Assembly: GCA_010279815.1 (NCBI GenBank)
Contig: QEOQ01000092.1
Location: forward strand, 1,409,853 to 1,473,852
Origin: Brachionus plicatilis
Taxonomy: Eukaryota; Rotifera; Eurotatoria; Ploima; Brachionidae
DNA length: 64,000 nt
Reading direction: 5' to 3'
A program made the translations under genes and the position numbers. Below the pieces are notes generated by a model. That model ran no database searches. It saw only the letters and a list, made by a program, of their open reading frames with translations, and was not told the DNA's origin. Numbering within the stretch: position 1 is the first letter of the stretch; each line of letters starts with the position of its first letter. Shown in pieces: positions 42,547-55,400 of the stretch.

Positions 42547-43529
42547 TTTAAAATTTTTTTCTGAAAATCTAAAACAAGATTTTTTTAATTTAGCTGATAT
42601 GTAATAAATCAAATTTAAGAAAAGTCTATAGTCAGAAAAACGAATTATTGAAATGAGGAAAAATGAATGAGCTTACAAGATTTACTATATTTGCTAGAAT
42701 TTATATTTTAATTTTTCTTTTAATCTGTAGTTTTTGTAAAAGTCATTGAATTTAAGCGCTTGCTTTTAAAAAAATAATGTCTCTTTATTAATTGTCTTGC
42801 TTTTTTCTTAATATTTTTAAAAAAATTAACTTGTCTTTAAATTTGTCTATTGTTTACTTAAAGTTATGTTTAATTCGTAAAAAGATGAAACCATTTCTAT
42901 AAATTGAATCCAGCTTATTAAAAGGAAAGGCATTTAAATTTTTCAAATTAAAGAAGAGTACGTATTTAAAATTGGCATAATCTGAATTTTTTTCTAAATA
43001 ACTCTAGTTAAATTTAAATTATAAAAGATTTATATTTTTTTATACAAATAATTTTAATTTAGAAGGAACTAAACACTTGCCATTAAACCACAAAACATGA
43101 CCTATAGGTTCAAAATATTATACGTATTCTTTTAAAATGAGTGAATTCGATTAAAATTAATTAATTTTTATTAAGAACTAAAAATTATTTGGTTTGTAAG
43201 GATACATTTATTTTTCATTTATAATTCACACATTTATAATTCATTTTTCTGAAAAATGAATTTTTTTCAATTTTTTTAGCTTTAAAATAAAAAATTAAAA
43301 GATCACATCTGATTATCACAAAAATGCCATTATTTTGGTAGATTAAAATTTTTATAATAAATGAAACTTAATCAAAAAATTTAATATTTTAATTAAAATA
43401 TTTTTTAATTAAAGCAAAATATCATATCAAACAATAGAAAAAATTTTCAATATAAAAATAAACGAAGACTTTTATTTATGAACTTTGATTAAATAATTTT
43501 TAGAGTAATTATAAATAGAGTTTTTTTAT
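42547..43529. other. AT-rich spacer
   Basis: Spacer between the small-peptide gene and POMP, both on the minus strand. Nothing else was recognised. Confidence 0.4.
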
Positions 43530-44086
43530 TCAAAATTTGTAGTCCATTAATGAATGCAAATCGTAGTTGTGCTCACAAAACTCTTGCTGATCTTTGAATA
43601 AGTAGATTTTATAAATAAAATAATATATTTTGTTTAATTATAAAACATTACTATTTAAAATATTTTCGATTTCAATAGTATCATCTGTTCCTTTTAAAAC
43701 CGAAAGCATCAAATTTGAACTTTTAAGTGCTGGTAATCTGCAAATTTTCTGAGCGAATTTTTTCTCCATCTCCAATTTAAAAGAAACGTTTAACCCTTGA
43801 CTAGTTCTCGCTGAGGATAAACAATTATTTTCTTCTAATTTCTTGAACTATTTTAATTATTTAAATAAAAAATATTATAAAAAAAATGTGAGGTAAAAAA
43901 TTACATTCTTTTCTTGGTATTCTAAATCATTGACTGTCTTTATTTCAGATTTGACATTCAAAAAACTAAAATCAATTGATTAAAATTTAATTTTCAGATA
44001 AAAATTTTTATATTTTACCCATGTTTAAGAATATCTTGGACGCCTAATTCGTTCTCTTTAAAATTTGAATTTTTAGAGTTTTCCAT
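43530..44086 (-). CDS. POMP: POMP, proteasome maturation protein (Ump1)
   Basis: Four small exons (44086-44019, 43965-43905, 43847-43652, 43591-43530) join in phase to 128 residues; human POMP has 141. No single exon exceeds 66 codons, so the gene is nearly invisible to ORF scanning. POMP is the dedicated chaperone of 20S core assembly: it recruits beta subunits to alpha rings, dimerises half-proteasomes and is the first substrate degraded. Landmarks: GVQDILKHGF near the start (human DLLRKGF), NVKSEI, EKNF, SQGL, KLEME.K....I.RLP.L.SSNL.L.VL.G.D.TI..E.ILN, and a short C-terminus DLHSLMDYKF matching human HLMVEYKL. The order and spacing of these blocks is convincing. It is head to head with RPL27 and ~3 kb from PSMC5. 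Confidence 0.93.
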
Positions 44087-44636
44087 TGTTTATTATTTAA
44101 TTCTTTATATTTTAAAAGTAATTCAAGTGGTAATATATCAAAATTGCTGAATGATATTAAATCTTGGAACTTAGTTTTGTTAAATTAAAGCATGAGTACA
44201 GCTTTTACTTAATTTTATTTTATGTTCATAGATTCTTTGGTTTTGCTTAGAAAAAGTTGGAATTTTTTTGTCCTTTAAAAATTATATTTCCAAAAAGTTA
44301 AATATTAAATACAAATATCAAGTTTGTTTTAAATCAAAAAATTGCAAGACTAATTTTCAGTAATTTTGAAAAACTAAATACATATAAAAATTTTAAATCG
44401 TTATATTATAATTTTAGATTTCATATCCATACACTAATTTTAGATTTTACCAAAAAAATACTTAATTCATCAAAAACGTTGATCTAAAAATTTCGTTTGA
44501 ATTGAATTATGTCCATTTAAAAAAAATGTATCCTTTATAATCCAATTAATTTTAAATCTCCTGTATTTTAGTTTGAATTTTTTCACTATATTTTTTAATT
44601 TTTAGATTATAGTCTAAGAATCTAAACTATAAGAAA
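44087..44636. promoter_or_regulatory. POMP/RPL27 intergenic promoter region
   Basis: Divergent promoters of POMP (minus) and RPL27 (plus) must lie in this 550-bp AT-rich interval. No defined motif could be supported. Confidence 0.4.
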
Positions 44637-45101
44637 ATGGGAAAAATAATGAAACAAGGAAGAGTCGTCCTAGTGCTCGGTGGTCGTTATACTGGAAGAA
44701 AAGCTGTCGTAGTCAAAAGTTATGATGAAGGCTCTGGTGATAGACCATACGCTCATTGTTTGGTTGCTGGCGTTGATCGCTACCCTCGTAAAGTGACCAG
44801 AAGAATGGGTAAAAAAAAAGTGGAAAAGCGATCAAAAATTAAGCCATTTTGTAGAGTGGTTAATGCTAATCATTTAATGCCTACTCGATATTCTGTTGAA
44901 ATTAATTTTGACAAAAATAAAGTCAACAAAGATATTTTCAAAGATCCAGCTTTAAAGCGAAGGGCTAAAAGTGATGTTAAATCCAAATTAGAAGAAAGGT
45001 AAGCAAAATTTTTTGTATAAAATTTTCAAAAAATAAAACATTTTTCTTTTAGATACAAAACCGGCAAAAATAAATGGTTTTTCACAAAACTACGTTTTTA
45101 A
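44637..45101 (+). CDS. RPL27: ribosomal protein L27 (eL27)
   Basis: Two exons (44637-44998 and 45053-45101) encode 136 residues, exactly the length of human eL27. The protein starts [18 protein letters not shown] with a KOW-type beta-barrel, continues [35 protein letters not shown] and DPALKRRA, and ends [14 protein letters not shown] from the 49-nt second exon. The intron is 54 nt. eL27 is a structural component of the 60S subunit. Nothing is missing. Confidence 0.98.
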
Positions 45102-46457
45102 ATTTTCAATTTAATTTTTTTGAATTAAAATATTTCAAATAAAATTTAAATTGATTTTATAAATTTTAATTAGTATTTCACATTTTAATTCTAATTGAAT
45201 ATGTAAAAAAATGAGATAGTTTGTTAAAAAATAAGTCTGAATGCTTTGCAAAGTTTGGATTGCATTGTTACATTATTCATCTTCTGAAATAAATAATATA
45301 TCAATTAACAGGATCTTTTAAATATTTTTTTAATGAACAAAGCGATCATCCTAGTCGCTTTAGAAATAAATAATTACATGACACAAATTTGAAGCAAATA
45401 CGCTTATTAAAATAATTTTAATGATAACAATATTTAGGATTTAATGAAACACAATTCTTTAATTTTTGATTTTAATATTATATAATATAATTGTTCAGTC
45501 AAGGTTTTTCGAAAACCGAAAAATTCGATCAAATTTCTTGACCATTGTGTTAAAAATTAAATGCTCAAAATTAAAATAATTTGTTTTCAGACACAAAATT
45601 TGGTAATGATCATTATCTTCTATCAAATGTTAACAGCTCAATTGTACAAACGTAAACGGAAAAAGCAAAATAGTCAAAAGAATTGTGTGCTTAAATTCAA
45701 TTAACTTCTGCAAATAAGATCCAATTAATATAATTAACGTAAATTTAAATGAAAAAAATCAAATTTTAATTTTTGTCATTTTAAAAATTTGAAAGTAAAA
45801 TTGTTTTTTCAAAAGTTTTATGAAAAAATATCTTTTATTACTTATCTAAAATCACTTATTATAAAAAATCGGTTTTATGCCTTAAATACGTAAAAATATA
45901 TTTTTGGGAATAAAACCGTAAATTTACCACATTTTATGCAAAAAAATTAAATATATCGTATTGTAATAGCTTTATATTTGATTAATAAAATTTTGCAAAG
46001 AATTAGCTATGTAGATTAAAAAATAAAAAATTGAGATATTTGCTATAATTATTACAAGCTGTTTACTTAGAATGCAGATAATCATAATAGATATTATTTA
46101 AGATGTGCTAGGATTGAACTTATAATAAATATTTCAGAGTTTTTGATTTGAGATATGTATTTTACAAAATCATAATACAAAATTTTGATGCATTTTTTCT
46201 TCAATTTTTTTGGTAAAATTTGATCATACCAACAATTAGGTTTTTTAAAATAATAATTTCTAAATTTTTTTCAAATCAAAAATAATTAAAAAAAGATGAT
46301 AGGCTAAATAACAATAATAATAATTGTCTAAATGTCATAGATACTAATATGTTTAGTGGGCATGTTTTTTAGTTATAAAAATCTTTAGTTTTCAACTAAT
46401 TGTAAGGGAAAATTTAAATTTTTTTATACTTTAAGAATTTAAGTATTATACACAAAA
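45102..46457. other. AT-rich spacer
   Basis: No gene was recognised. Two small palindromes (near 45338-45360 and 45488-45530) are too short to call elements. Confidence 0.4.
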
Positions 46458-49392
46458 ATGAAATACGAAAATTCAAGATATAAATGGCTTTATGGAATAA
46501 TACCGTACATTGTCTATTTTTTGATGAATTTAAAATTTTCTGAAAACAGTATGTTTGATGGTATTAGTTCAATTGATCAAGACTTTGAAGATATTGCCCT
46601 TGACTTAGCAATTAAACTCAAAAAAGAATATTCAGATGATCCTGTTTCTGATCTTTTTGCAGCGTCGTATGATCTTCAAAAAATAGCCAGGGTTCGTTTA
46701 AAAATAAACAATTTTAAAAGTTAAAATTATTTTTTCAAGATTTCTGACCTTGATGACTCGTTATTTCATTTCAAGCTCTATAAAAAGAGTATTCAGAGTC
46801 AAAAATCGATCAATAAATCTCAATTTAATTTGATGATTCATGAAAAAAAAGACAAAATAAGATTTAAACGATTTATTCATGACAAAATCCAAAACATCAG
46901 AAATGATGATAGAGTAGAATACGTCCACACGCAAACATACCTAGTAAGAAATAAAAGACGACATGTGAAAAATGAATTAATAAATATTATTGGTAATTTT
47001 TGATTTTTGAAATATTATGATAACAGTTCACATAATAGTTTCTATTAATAGCCTAACATTTAATTTATTAATTTGATTAAAAGATTAAACTAAAATATCT
47101 CTTATACTATGATGTGATGATATAAATGATCAAGAGTGTTTAATTTTATTTTTAAAGATTGAGGTTATGATTTATCAATTAGTGTTCATATTTAAAAGAA
47201 TTTTTTTTTAATTATCTATAATGTTCATTTTAATTTTTCAATAGATGAAATTCTTAAGGACTCATTAGATAAAAATTTGGAATCTGAAATTTATGCGAAG
47301 CGAAACAGACAAAAACAATTTAATAATGAGATTATTTTTAATGATGAAAATTATGACAAACAATGGTATCTGATCAATGATGGAAAAATGAATTTATCTC
47401 GAGTTCATGACATTAATTTGAAAGAAGGATGGATCAAAGGCTTTAGCGGAAAAAATGTTTCTATTGTTGTTATAGATGATGGGCTGGATCATGAGCATCC
47501 TGATTTTAAAGGAAAATATGTAAATTCTTAAATTCTAATTGAAAACGAATGATTAATCTAAATAATCATTTTTAACAAAAGAGAGCTGATTTAAGTTATG
47601 ATTTGAATGACGAAAATGATCCAAATCATGATCCAATGCCAGCAACATTTGATAATCAAAATAAGTATAGATTCACTTTCAAAATTGGCAATATTTAAAA
47701 AAAATAACATTTTTCTTTAAAGTCATGGAACAAAATGCGCAGGAGTGGCTGCAGCGATTGGTAATAATTCGGTTTGCGGAGTAGGAGTAGCGTTTAATGC
47801 ACAAATAGGAGCAATTAGAGTGCTAGATGGAGCCATAACCGATTTGATAGAAGCAAGAGCATTATCATATATGTCCAAATTTGTCGATATAAAAAGTGCT
47901 TCATGTACTTTATTATTAAAATAAAAATAAGAATTTAATGAAATTTTTTTGATTAAAGGGGGGCCTAGAGATGATGGAGCTCATATGGAATATCCAGGCT
48001 ATTTTGTTAACCTTGCTCTAGAGGATGGCATAAAAAATGTATGCTAAACTTTTCTCGTCATTTAATTAAATACTTAAATTATCTTATTTTACATTAAAAT
48101 TTTCTTAAATATTAATTCAAATATCAAATCTACAAGGGACGAAATGGAAAAGGTACACTTTATGTTTGGGCTTCAGGAAATGGAGGGGGCAATGATGACG
48201 ATTGCTCATGCGATGGCTATGCCTCGCATTGGAATATCATTTCAATAGGTTCAATTAATCATAAAGGCTTAACACCATATTTTATGGAATTTTGCCCTTC
48301 CACGATGGCAGTGGTTTATTCTGGTGGACAAAATAATATAAATGGAGACGAAGATGATCCAGGTGTAAGGGTTGTTGCAAGTGATGTAATAAATGTTTTA
48401 TGTCTTAAAAAAACCAAGCTCGATTAATAAGAAATATTTTCCTAAAGGTAAGAGGAAAATGCACGACTACGTTTCAAGGAACATCAAGTGCGGCTCCACT
48501 TGCTGCTGGAGCATTTGCTTTAGTACTAGAAGCAAATCCAAGATTAACATACAGAGATGTAATGCATTTAATTACAAAAACGGCAAGGATTCCTAACTTA
48601 GAAGATATATCTGGATGGATTGTTAACGGTGGAAGATTTCATGTAAATGAAAAATATGGATTTGGCGTACTAGACGTTGCACTCATGATTCAAGAAGCTC
48701 AAAATTGGAATTATGTAGCTGAACGAATGAAGTGTGAAGTAGAGTATATGGGAGATTTTAAGTAATTTTTTTTATTTAAATAAAATATTTTTACAAGTCT
48801 TAGAGTTTTACTCAATTTAAGTCAATTGAAACCGGGTTCAAAAATCACTATCAAAATCAGTGCCCAAAGCTGTATTACTTTAGATAAATTAGAACATGTT
48901 GTCGCAAATATATCGTTTGAATACTCCCTAAGAGGAAATGTTAAATTAACATTGATTTCGCCGCATGGTACTCCTTCGGAAATTCTTTCTTTTCGTAAAA
49001 ATGATAAAAGCAAAAAAGGTTAGATTCCTATTAAAATAATTTTATGAAGAATAATCTTTTGAAAAAATTTCAATAAATTTTAATAATAACATTTTAAATA
49101 AGGAATAAGAAATTTTCCGTTTATGACATTATTCAACTGGGGTGAAAATCCGAGGGGAACATGGAAATTAATAATTGAGACAAAAAACGACTCTAGTAAT
49201 TCAATAGGAAGATTGCAACATTTTTCATTAATACTTTATGGGACCAAACAAACTTACAAGAGATTTATGCAACAACGATACAAAGATTTTAAGCACATGG
49301 CATTTTTTCCTGACAAAATAACAATTCAAAAAATTTATGAGAGAGAATTAATTCAATCCAGAGAAATAAAAATTAGCCGTAAAAAATATTGA
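46458..49392 (+). CDS. furin/PC-family proprotein convertase
   Basis: Ten exons (46458-46691, 46740-46992, 47245-47519, 47582-47664, 47723-47904, 47959-48038, 48137-48385, 48448-48761, 48804-49018, 49103-49392) join in phase to 724 residues. It is a kexin-type subtilase that matures secreted precursors at dibasic sites. A hydrophobic N-terminus ([10 protein letters not shown]) precedes a prodomain with an RNKR autocleavage site. The catalytic domain has Asp240 (VIDDG), His283 (NHGTKCAG), oxyanion-hole Asn384 (WASGNGG) and Ser465 ([11 protein letters not shown]). The Asn rather than Asp excludes a PC2-type enzyme. A P domain (C-terminal from about 560) includes [12 protein letters not shown] and LILYGT. 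It then ends with a ~45-residue basic tail and has no Cys-rich repeats or membrane anchor, so it is more like soluble PC1/3-type enzymes than furin. Exact orthology is unresolved. Confidence 0.93.
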
Positions 49393-50002
49393 TTTGAGCA
49401 GAAATATTTTTTAATACATTGAGAAAAACAAATAAATAAATAAATATTAGATAAAAATGTAAATAAATTCTTTGTAATAATTTGTTTTTCAGCTCACATT
49501 AATAATGCTTAAAAGTTTGAAATAGTTAGTTGATTTTTACAAAATTTACATCATTAGCTCAACCAAGCTGTTGCCTTTTGCTGGAGCTATGTGTCTGTGT
49601 CCGATTTGAGATATGCTTTCATAAAAATCCCTCCATCTCTTTTGAGGTTGTTTGATGAGTTTGAATTATGAGATTTTTAGCTTAATTTTCCATCTCATTG
49701 CCAAATTTATATTTATATTAATGTCTTCGAGTAAAGATGTTAAATTTACCGTAAACTCTTGTCCATAATTTTATGTAATACTTTTGGTTTTTCAGGTATA
49801 ATTACATGTAATATTAGCCGGTATCTTACTAAATATAATTGTATGTAACTATTTGGCAATTTTTGGTTGTATTCAATTATAATCAAAAACATCTTTAAAT
49901 TGAGTTGCTTTTTTTTTATCTTTTTAATTAATAAACAAGCCAAATAATAACTAATCTTCAAAGAAAAAAATTTTTTCCAATTTTTATTTTATTTTCTCAA
50001 AA

Positions 50003-50125
50003 ATAAAAAATCAAAAAATGTTTAATTGATAAATCTTTAATAAATATTAATAAATAAAATAAAATTAAAATAAGAAAATAATATTTTTTAAAGATTTATT
50101 AACTAGACATTTTTTGATTTTTTGT
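50003..50125. repeat. inverted repeat / hairpin
   Basis: About 40 bp around 50003-50044 (aaaaaatcaaaaaatg, then gataaatctt) are repeated as reverse complement at 50088-50125 (aagatttatta, cattttttgatttttt), with roughly 36 of 41 positions matching. Probably a small MITE remnant. Confidence 0.5.
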
Positions 50126-50742
50126 TTGAAAAATTTCCATAATTTTTTACTGTTTTTTTACGGGTGGGATTTAATCTGCTTCTGCTCCCATATTTAAATT
50201 TAATTAAGCTCCAATATAATTTACTCGTGCTCTTATTTATTTAATTTTTATGAGATGTGCTCTTAATTAGTTTTTGCCCTGAAATGATCATGATCTCTGA
50301 GATGATGACCCCGATCTCTAAATAATTTAAAGATCTCTTTTCTATTGGTTATGTGCCAAATAACATTTATATCGAGCTTTTACTTAATAAATGAATAAAA
50401 AAATACGCTCATTTTTCTTTTATATTATATTTTAACTTATTTTAATTTCATTTTATTTTATTCTATTTTTTCTTGATTTTTTTATCTTTTTCTGATCTGA
50501 ATGAAGGAGTTAAAGCTCAGCACATTTAAAACAAATAAATAAAATAAATAATAATCCGTGGCCTATTCTTTCTTATAAATAGATTTTTCTAATCAATATT
50601 TTTGTATTTGATATTCTAAAAATGAACCAGCAAAAACTTTAATTCTAAAATCTTACTGCCCACAAATCAGTAGTGGGGAGTCGACTAAGATAACGAGCCA
50701 ACCCAGTAAAAGTTTAAGTCTTGGTCTTTCGTTAAAGATTTA

Positions 50743-50910
50743 GTCTTCGAGGAAGTTCAACCTTTTATCAAATCTGTAAAAATCTGGTCCATGTATAAGT
50801 CAAATTATACAGAGAACGCTTTACGTTACGTGTACCACTGTAATTTAGATTTTAAAAGATTCAAATTCTTTTACCATCCTGAAACCTTTTTTCCTTTGAA
50901 ATACAAATAA
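50743..50910 (+). pseudogene. FLYWCH/MULE-like transposase fragment
   Basis: A 55-codon open stretch, richer in GC than its surroundings, ends in TAA and reads like the zinc-binding N-terminus found in many MULE-type transposases and FLYWCH proteins: a Trp (VKIWSMYKS), then ENALRYVYHCNLD and a later FYHPE. Upstream, 50655-50735 stays open in a different frame, so at least one frameshift separates it from related sequence. No start codon or catalytic domain was found. Assignment rests on a short pattern. Confidence 0.35.
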
Positions 50911-51529
50911 ATTTAATGATGTTAGTTTTTAAAATTATCAAGGATCTAATTAAAATTAATCAGAATTGATTTTTTTTCATATAAACTTATTCTTAGTTTT
51001 TCAACATGGGGGATTCTTGTTGACTCAGTCGAATCCATTTTAAATGTAAATCAAATAATTATATTCAAAAAATGCTTTTAATTTTATAAATGTATTTAAA
51101 TAAATTTCAATAAATTTTTTTAGAATTTCAGTTACAATTACATGTATCTATATTTAAAAAAAAATATCCCCTCTTTCGATTATAAATACATATAATTACA
51201 TTTCGATGTTTGGTTATTACTGGGCAATCATGAACAATAATGATACATGAAAATCATTAGATTATAGGATTTAAAAATTTAAAGCTAAAAATGACTTAAT
51301 CTATCATTATCAGAATCAAACATACTAACTGTCTGAGAAAAAAATAATAACAAAAAATTGATTAATTTATCTTTATAAACTTTAGATCTATTTAATCAAA
51401 AAAATTTTACAGCTTACCAAATGAAAACAATGCTTTTTTCGAACATACCTTCTAATCAAATCCAAATGATTACAGATAAAAAAACATATGCAATTTATGT
51501 AAAAAATAAATTTTAAATATTTAAAAATA

Positions 51530-51551
51530 TTTATAATAATAATAATAATAC
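51530..51551. repeat. AAT microsatellite
   Basis: A run of about six AAT trinucleotides in intergenic sequence. Confidence 0.7.
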
Positions 51552-52473
51552 TAGTCTTTAAATTCGGTGAAAATTTTTTATTTTATTTTCTGTTAATATT
51601 TATACTTTATACCCTAAACAATATATGTATAAGTCAAAAAGTAATGTTTATTTTGATTCTTGAACCCTTAAAAATTGTATCTGTAATTCTGAAAATATTT
51701 TTTTTATTTTGATTATTCTAGAAGAGATCCTAATGGGATATAAAATAATTTCATAAAAAGTAACTCAAAATATCTTTCGTCTAAATCTAAAAATATCTTT
51801 CTTTTAACTGTTATTTATTCTATCGAATTTCATCGATATTTAGAGTAAGATTCTAACTTTGATAAAAAATTATTATTATTTTATAATAAAATTTTAGAAA
51901 TAAATTAAAAATATTCGATTTTATAATTATTTTAGTATAATAATAGAATTAATTATCTCAATTGGAATTTGAATAAAATTTTTAAAGTTCATAAATTATT
52001 CGTTTAAATAATTATAATATTTGAATAAAGAATTACATAAACTAAATAGAATTTTAAAAAAATTATGCTATCAAGTTTAAAAGAGATTTATATACAAAAT
52101 TTAGCGAAGAGGCTTGCTTTTTCAAAATTGAAAATTACAAGAAATAAATGCACAGAAAAAACTTCTTTGTTAGATTTTTTTATTAGAATTAAAATCAAGA
52201 AAATTATTTTCTAAATCGCTAAGCTATATACATTAAAATGAAAAAATTTTTTTATTTATTTTTTATTTGATATTTATTGTATAAAAAAAACTGCTTTATT
52301 TAGATATATGCGAACCGGAAAATGATAAATAGTCAACTTTAAGTGCCCAATTTTAAAATTTATCTAAAATCTAAAAGATATAAAATAGTCATTTTGCATT
52401 TTTAATAAATAGACGGTATTATATTTTAATTTGTGAACTTTTGGTTAATTTTGTTTTTCCGCAAAAAATTAAA

Positions 52474-55400
52474 ATGCAAAAAAAATTTCAAGTGTACGAT
52501 TGGTTTAAAACTCTTGATGGTGCCAAACGAATAGATTTCTTGAACGGAATGCTTCATTTGTGCTTTCCGTTAGAACTCCGTTTCTTAGGATCTTGCATCG
52601 AAGAACTGGCTCGAAAAGATTATTTATATCTTAAAGACGCTGAACTAAAAGCAAATTCGATTCAAGAAATTCAACAATTCAAAGATATATGTGACAAAAT
52701 AACACGAAGCAAAATGATTGTTACTCTTGCCTTGCTAGCCTCAAATAACTATGAATGTGCTCGTTTGTTGTTTGAATTTTTAAACGTTGACATTTGTCTA
52801 ACTATAGACAAAATGAAATTAATTTATATGGATGCGAAAATAGCTGACGAATTTCTTCTTCTTCTTACAATGGCTGCCAATCATCCGGCATTTGATTTTC
52901 AAATGAAAACAAAAATGAGTCATTTATACATTTCAACTGAGAATAAGCTAAAAACGGAGGAAATTATTAACAGAGATAGCGATGGAGATGCTTGCTCATG
53001 TGAAAAATCCAAATACAAAATATTAATGGAAAAAAATATTTTGAATTCTTATTTAGACAATAATGAATTTAAAGAAAAAAAAAAAACTTTGAGCGAGGAT
53101 CCAGTTAAAGTTGATAATAATAACAACAAGAATAATCAAGGCCTCTTTGATTCAGCTGAAAATTCAACTATGAGCTCAAAACCAGTATTTAAGACTTCAT
53201 CATCATCGTCTTTGTCTTCTTCAAACACTTCGTTAGTTGATACTTTAAATAATGATTTAGAGCTCAATGAAAGTAAAGAAAAAAACATAGAACATTTAGA
53301 AACAAAAGATCCAAATGACGAAACTTTCATTAAATCAATTAACTTTGAAGGCGTCCGATCTATAAAGGGAACTAATAGTTATCAGTTTTCAATTAAAGTA
53401 TTTGATTAGAAATTAAAATCTATGAACAAAATTATTTAAATTGTTAAAGATTCACTGGTCAGATTCAATATCGAGCGAAATACACAAAACATATTCTGAA
53501 ATATGTGAATTTAACAAGAAAGTATGCACATTAAATTAAAAAAAAAAAACCCAAAAGCCAAGCTAATTAGCTATTTAATTTTTATTCAAAAGTTAATTAA
53601 ATTGTTCCCAAATGAAGTATCCAATTTAAAAGAAATAAACTCATTGGTATCAAAAGAAGACCAGAAAGAGGATTTTGTCAAAGAAATGCCATTGGTAGCT
53701 GATTACTGCAAGTAAAATTATTTACTCGATTTTTAAAATAAATTGATTAATAAATTATAAAAAAATTCAAACATTTAAAACAATAACTTTTAACTTTGTT
53801 TATACTTTTAGCAAACTGGCAAAATTATCCAAAGAAATATTCAAATCTCAATTATTCAAAAGTTTTTTTATCAGAGACTTGCAATTAACTAATGCTTTAA
53901 CGAATAAAGAATCGGCGAGCGATGCATCACGAAACGAAAAATGTGATCTAGACATAATGGTCGAAAAGAAATCACAAGTTTCTGATTCAAAATGGTGTGA
54001 AGATAAAAATACTAAAAAAGAAAGCGTTGATTTTGACCAAGACGCTGAATCGCTGTCTAATATGTCAAAGAAAAATGTGACAGTTAGTGTGGCAAACGTT
54101 TTTAATCAAAAGCAAAAAGAAGCTTTTTATCAAAAGCAAAATTATTCCCAATTATCAAGATCAAATCAGCATCAACCAAAAAATAATTTGCCTCATTCAA
54201 AAGCTTACGAGTACAATACTCAAAAAAATTTTCTTTTTCAAAATCAAATACTGAATCCAAATTTACAGCAATTACAATTACAAACTTTTCAACCAATTGC
54301 AAACATTGCAAATGCAGGAATTTCTTCACCACCAAGTGCGTCTCCGATACCTGTACACTTTCAGTCACAGAACATCAACCCTTCAGGCTCTTTGAATAAC
54401 AGCCGCTGCAGCTCTCCTTGGATGATTATGCCCTCTTCACCACTACCAATTAATAATTATCAAAATCAAGTAAACAACACCATTCCAAATTCATATCAAA
54501 ACCAGAAACAAGTTGGAAAACAGATTCAGGGTAATCAAAAAGAGCCCAAACAATCAAGTATACATCATCATGACGAAGTAAGTACACTGTGGTGTTTGGT
54601 CACTTAAAAGTTTAAAATTTTAAATTTAGCTTCTTTTGCGATATGTTTTGGACAACAATAATTCGAATTCAAATTTGCCAATATCACCAAACGACAATCA
54701 AGAGTCTAAAACTACAATTAAAAATCTCAAAAATAATATTGACACAAAAAAAAATAACAACAAAAGCAAAAATCATCATTATCAGCCAAATCAGTCATCT
54801 AGTGAAATGTTTAACTTGCAATTAGCTGATCAATCTATTAACAACCAAATGAATCCAGCTATTTCTCTTTCACCAAAGTCTAATCCTGTCAACCTTAGAT
54901 CTTCTTCTTCATGCTCTTCGGCTTCTTATCAAACTCCACCACCTCAGCAACAACATCAACACCAACAACAGCAGCAACAGCACCAACATCAAACATATCA
55001 ACAACATCAGCACCACCAACAGCAGCAGCAGCAACACCAACAACAACAAATTTTAAATAACACATTTCAAGCAAACAGCAATAGTTCATCATATCCTTTG
55101 AAACAAATTCATTCTCCGTTAAATAGTAATCCGAGCAATTCTCAACTAGTAATTCAAAATCAATTTTCACAAAATCCAAGTCATCATCAAAATTATGTAC
55201 AATCATACAATAACCCGACCAACATAAATTCTTCCGCTAAAATTAAACATTCCCAAGTTCCTTTGCTTTTAGCACCAGTTGTTTCAAAGGGAGCATCTAA
55301 TTTACCTATTGCATTTGGTCTACATCAATATGGCCAGGCAACTATTTTCCCTCAAAATATTCCAATAATACCCGGTTTAACTCAACCACCAACAGCTATT

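Larger units (their letters stand above)
49393..52473. other. 3.1-kb spacer with transposon debris
   Basis: It contains an exon-like minus-strand block at 49546-49659, an inverted repeat at 50003-50125, and a plus-strand FLYWCH-like fragment at 50743-50910. The rest, from 51000 to 52470, is AT-rich with an AAT run near 51530-51551 and no recognised gene. Confidence 0.45.
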
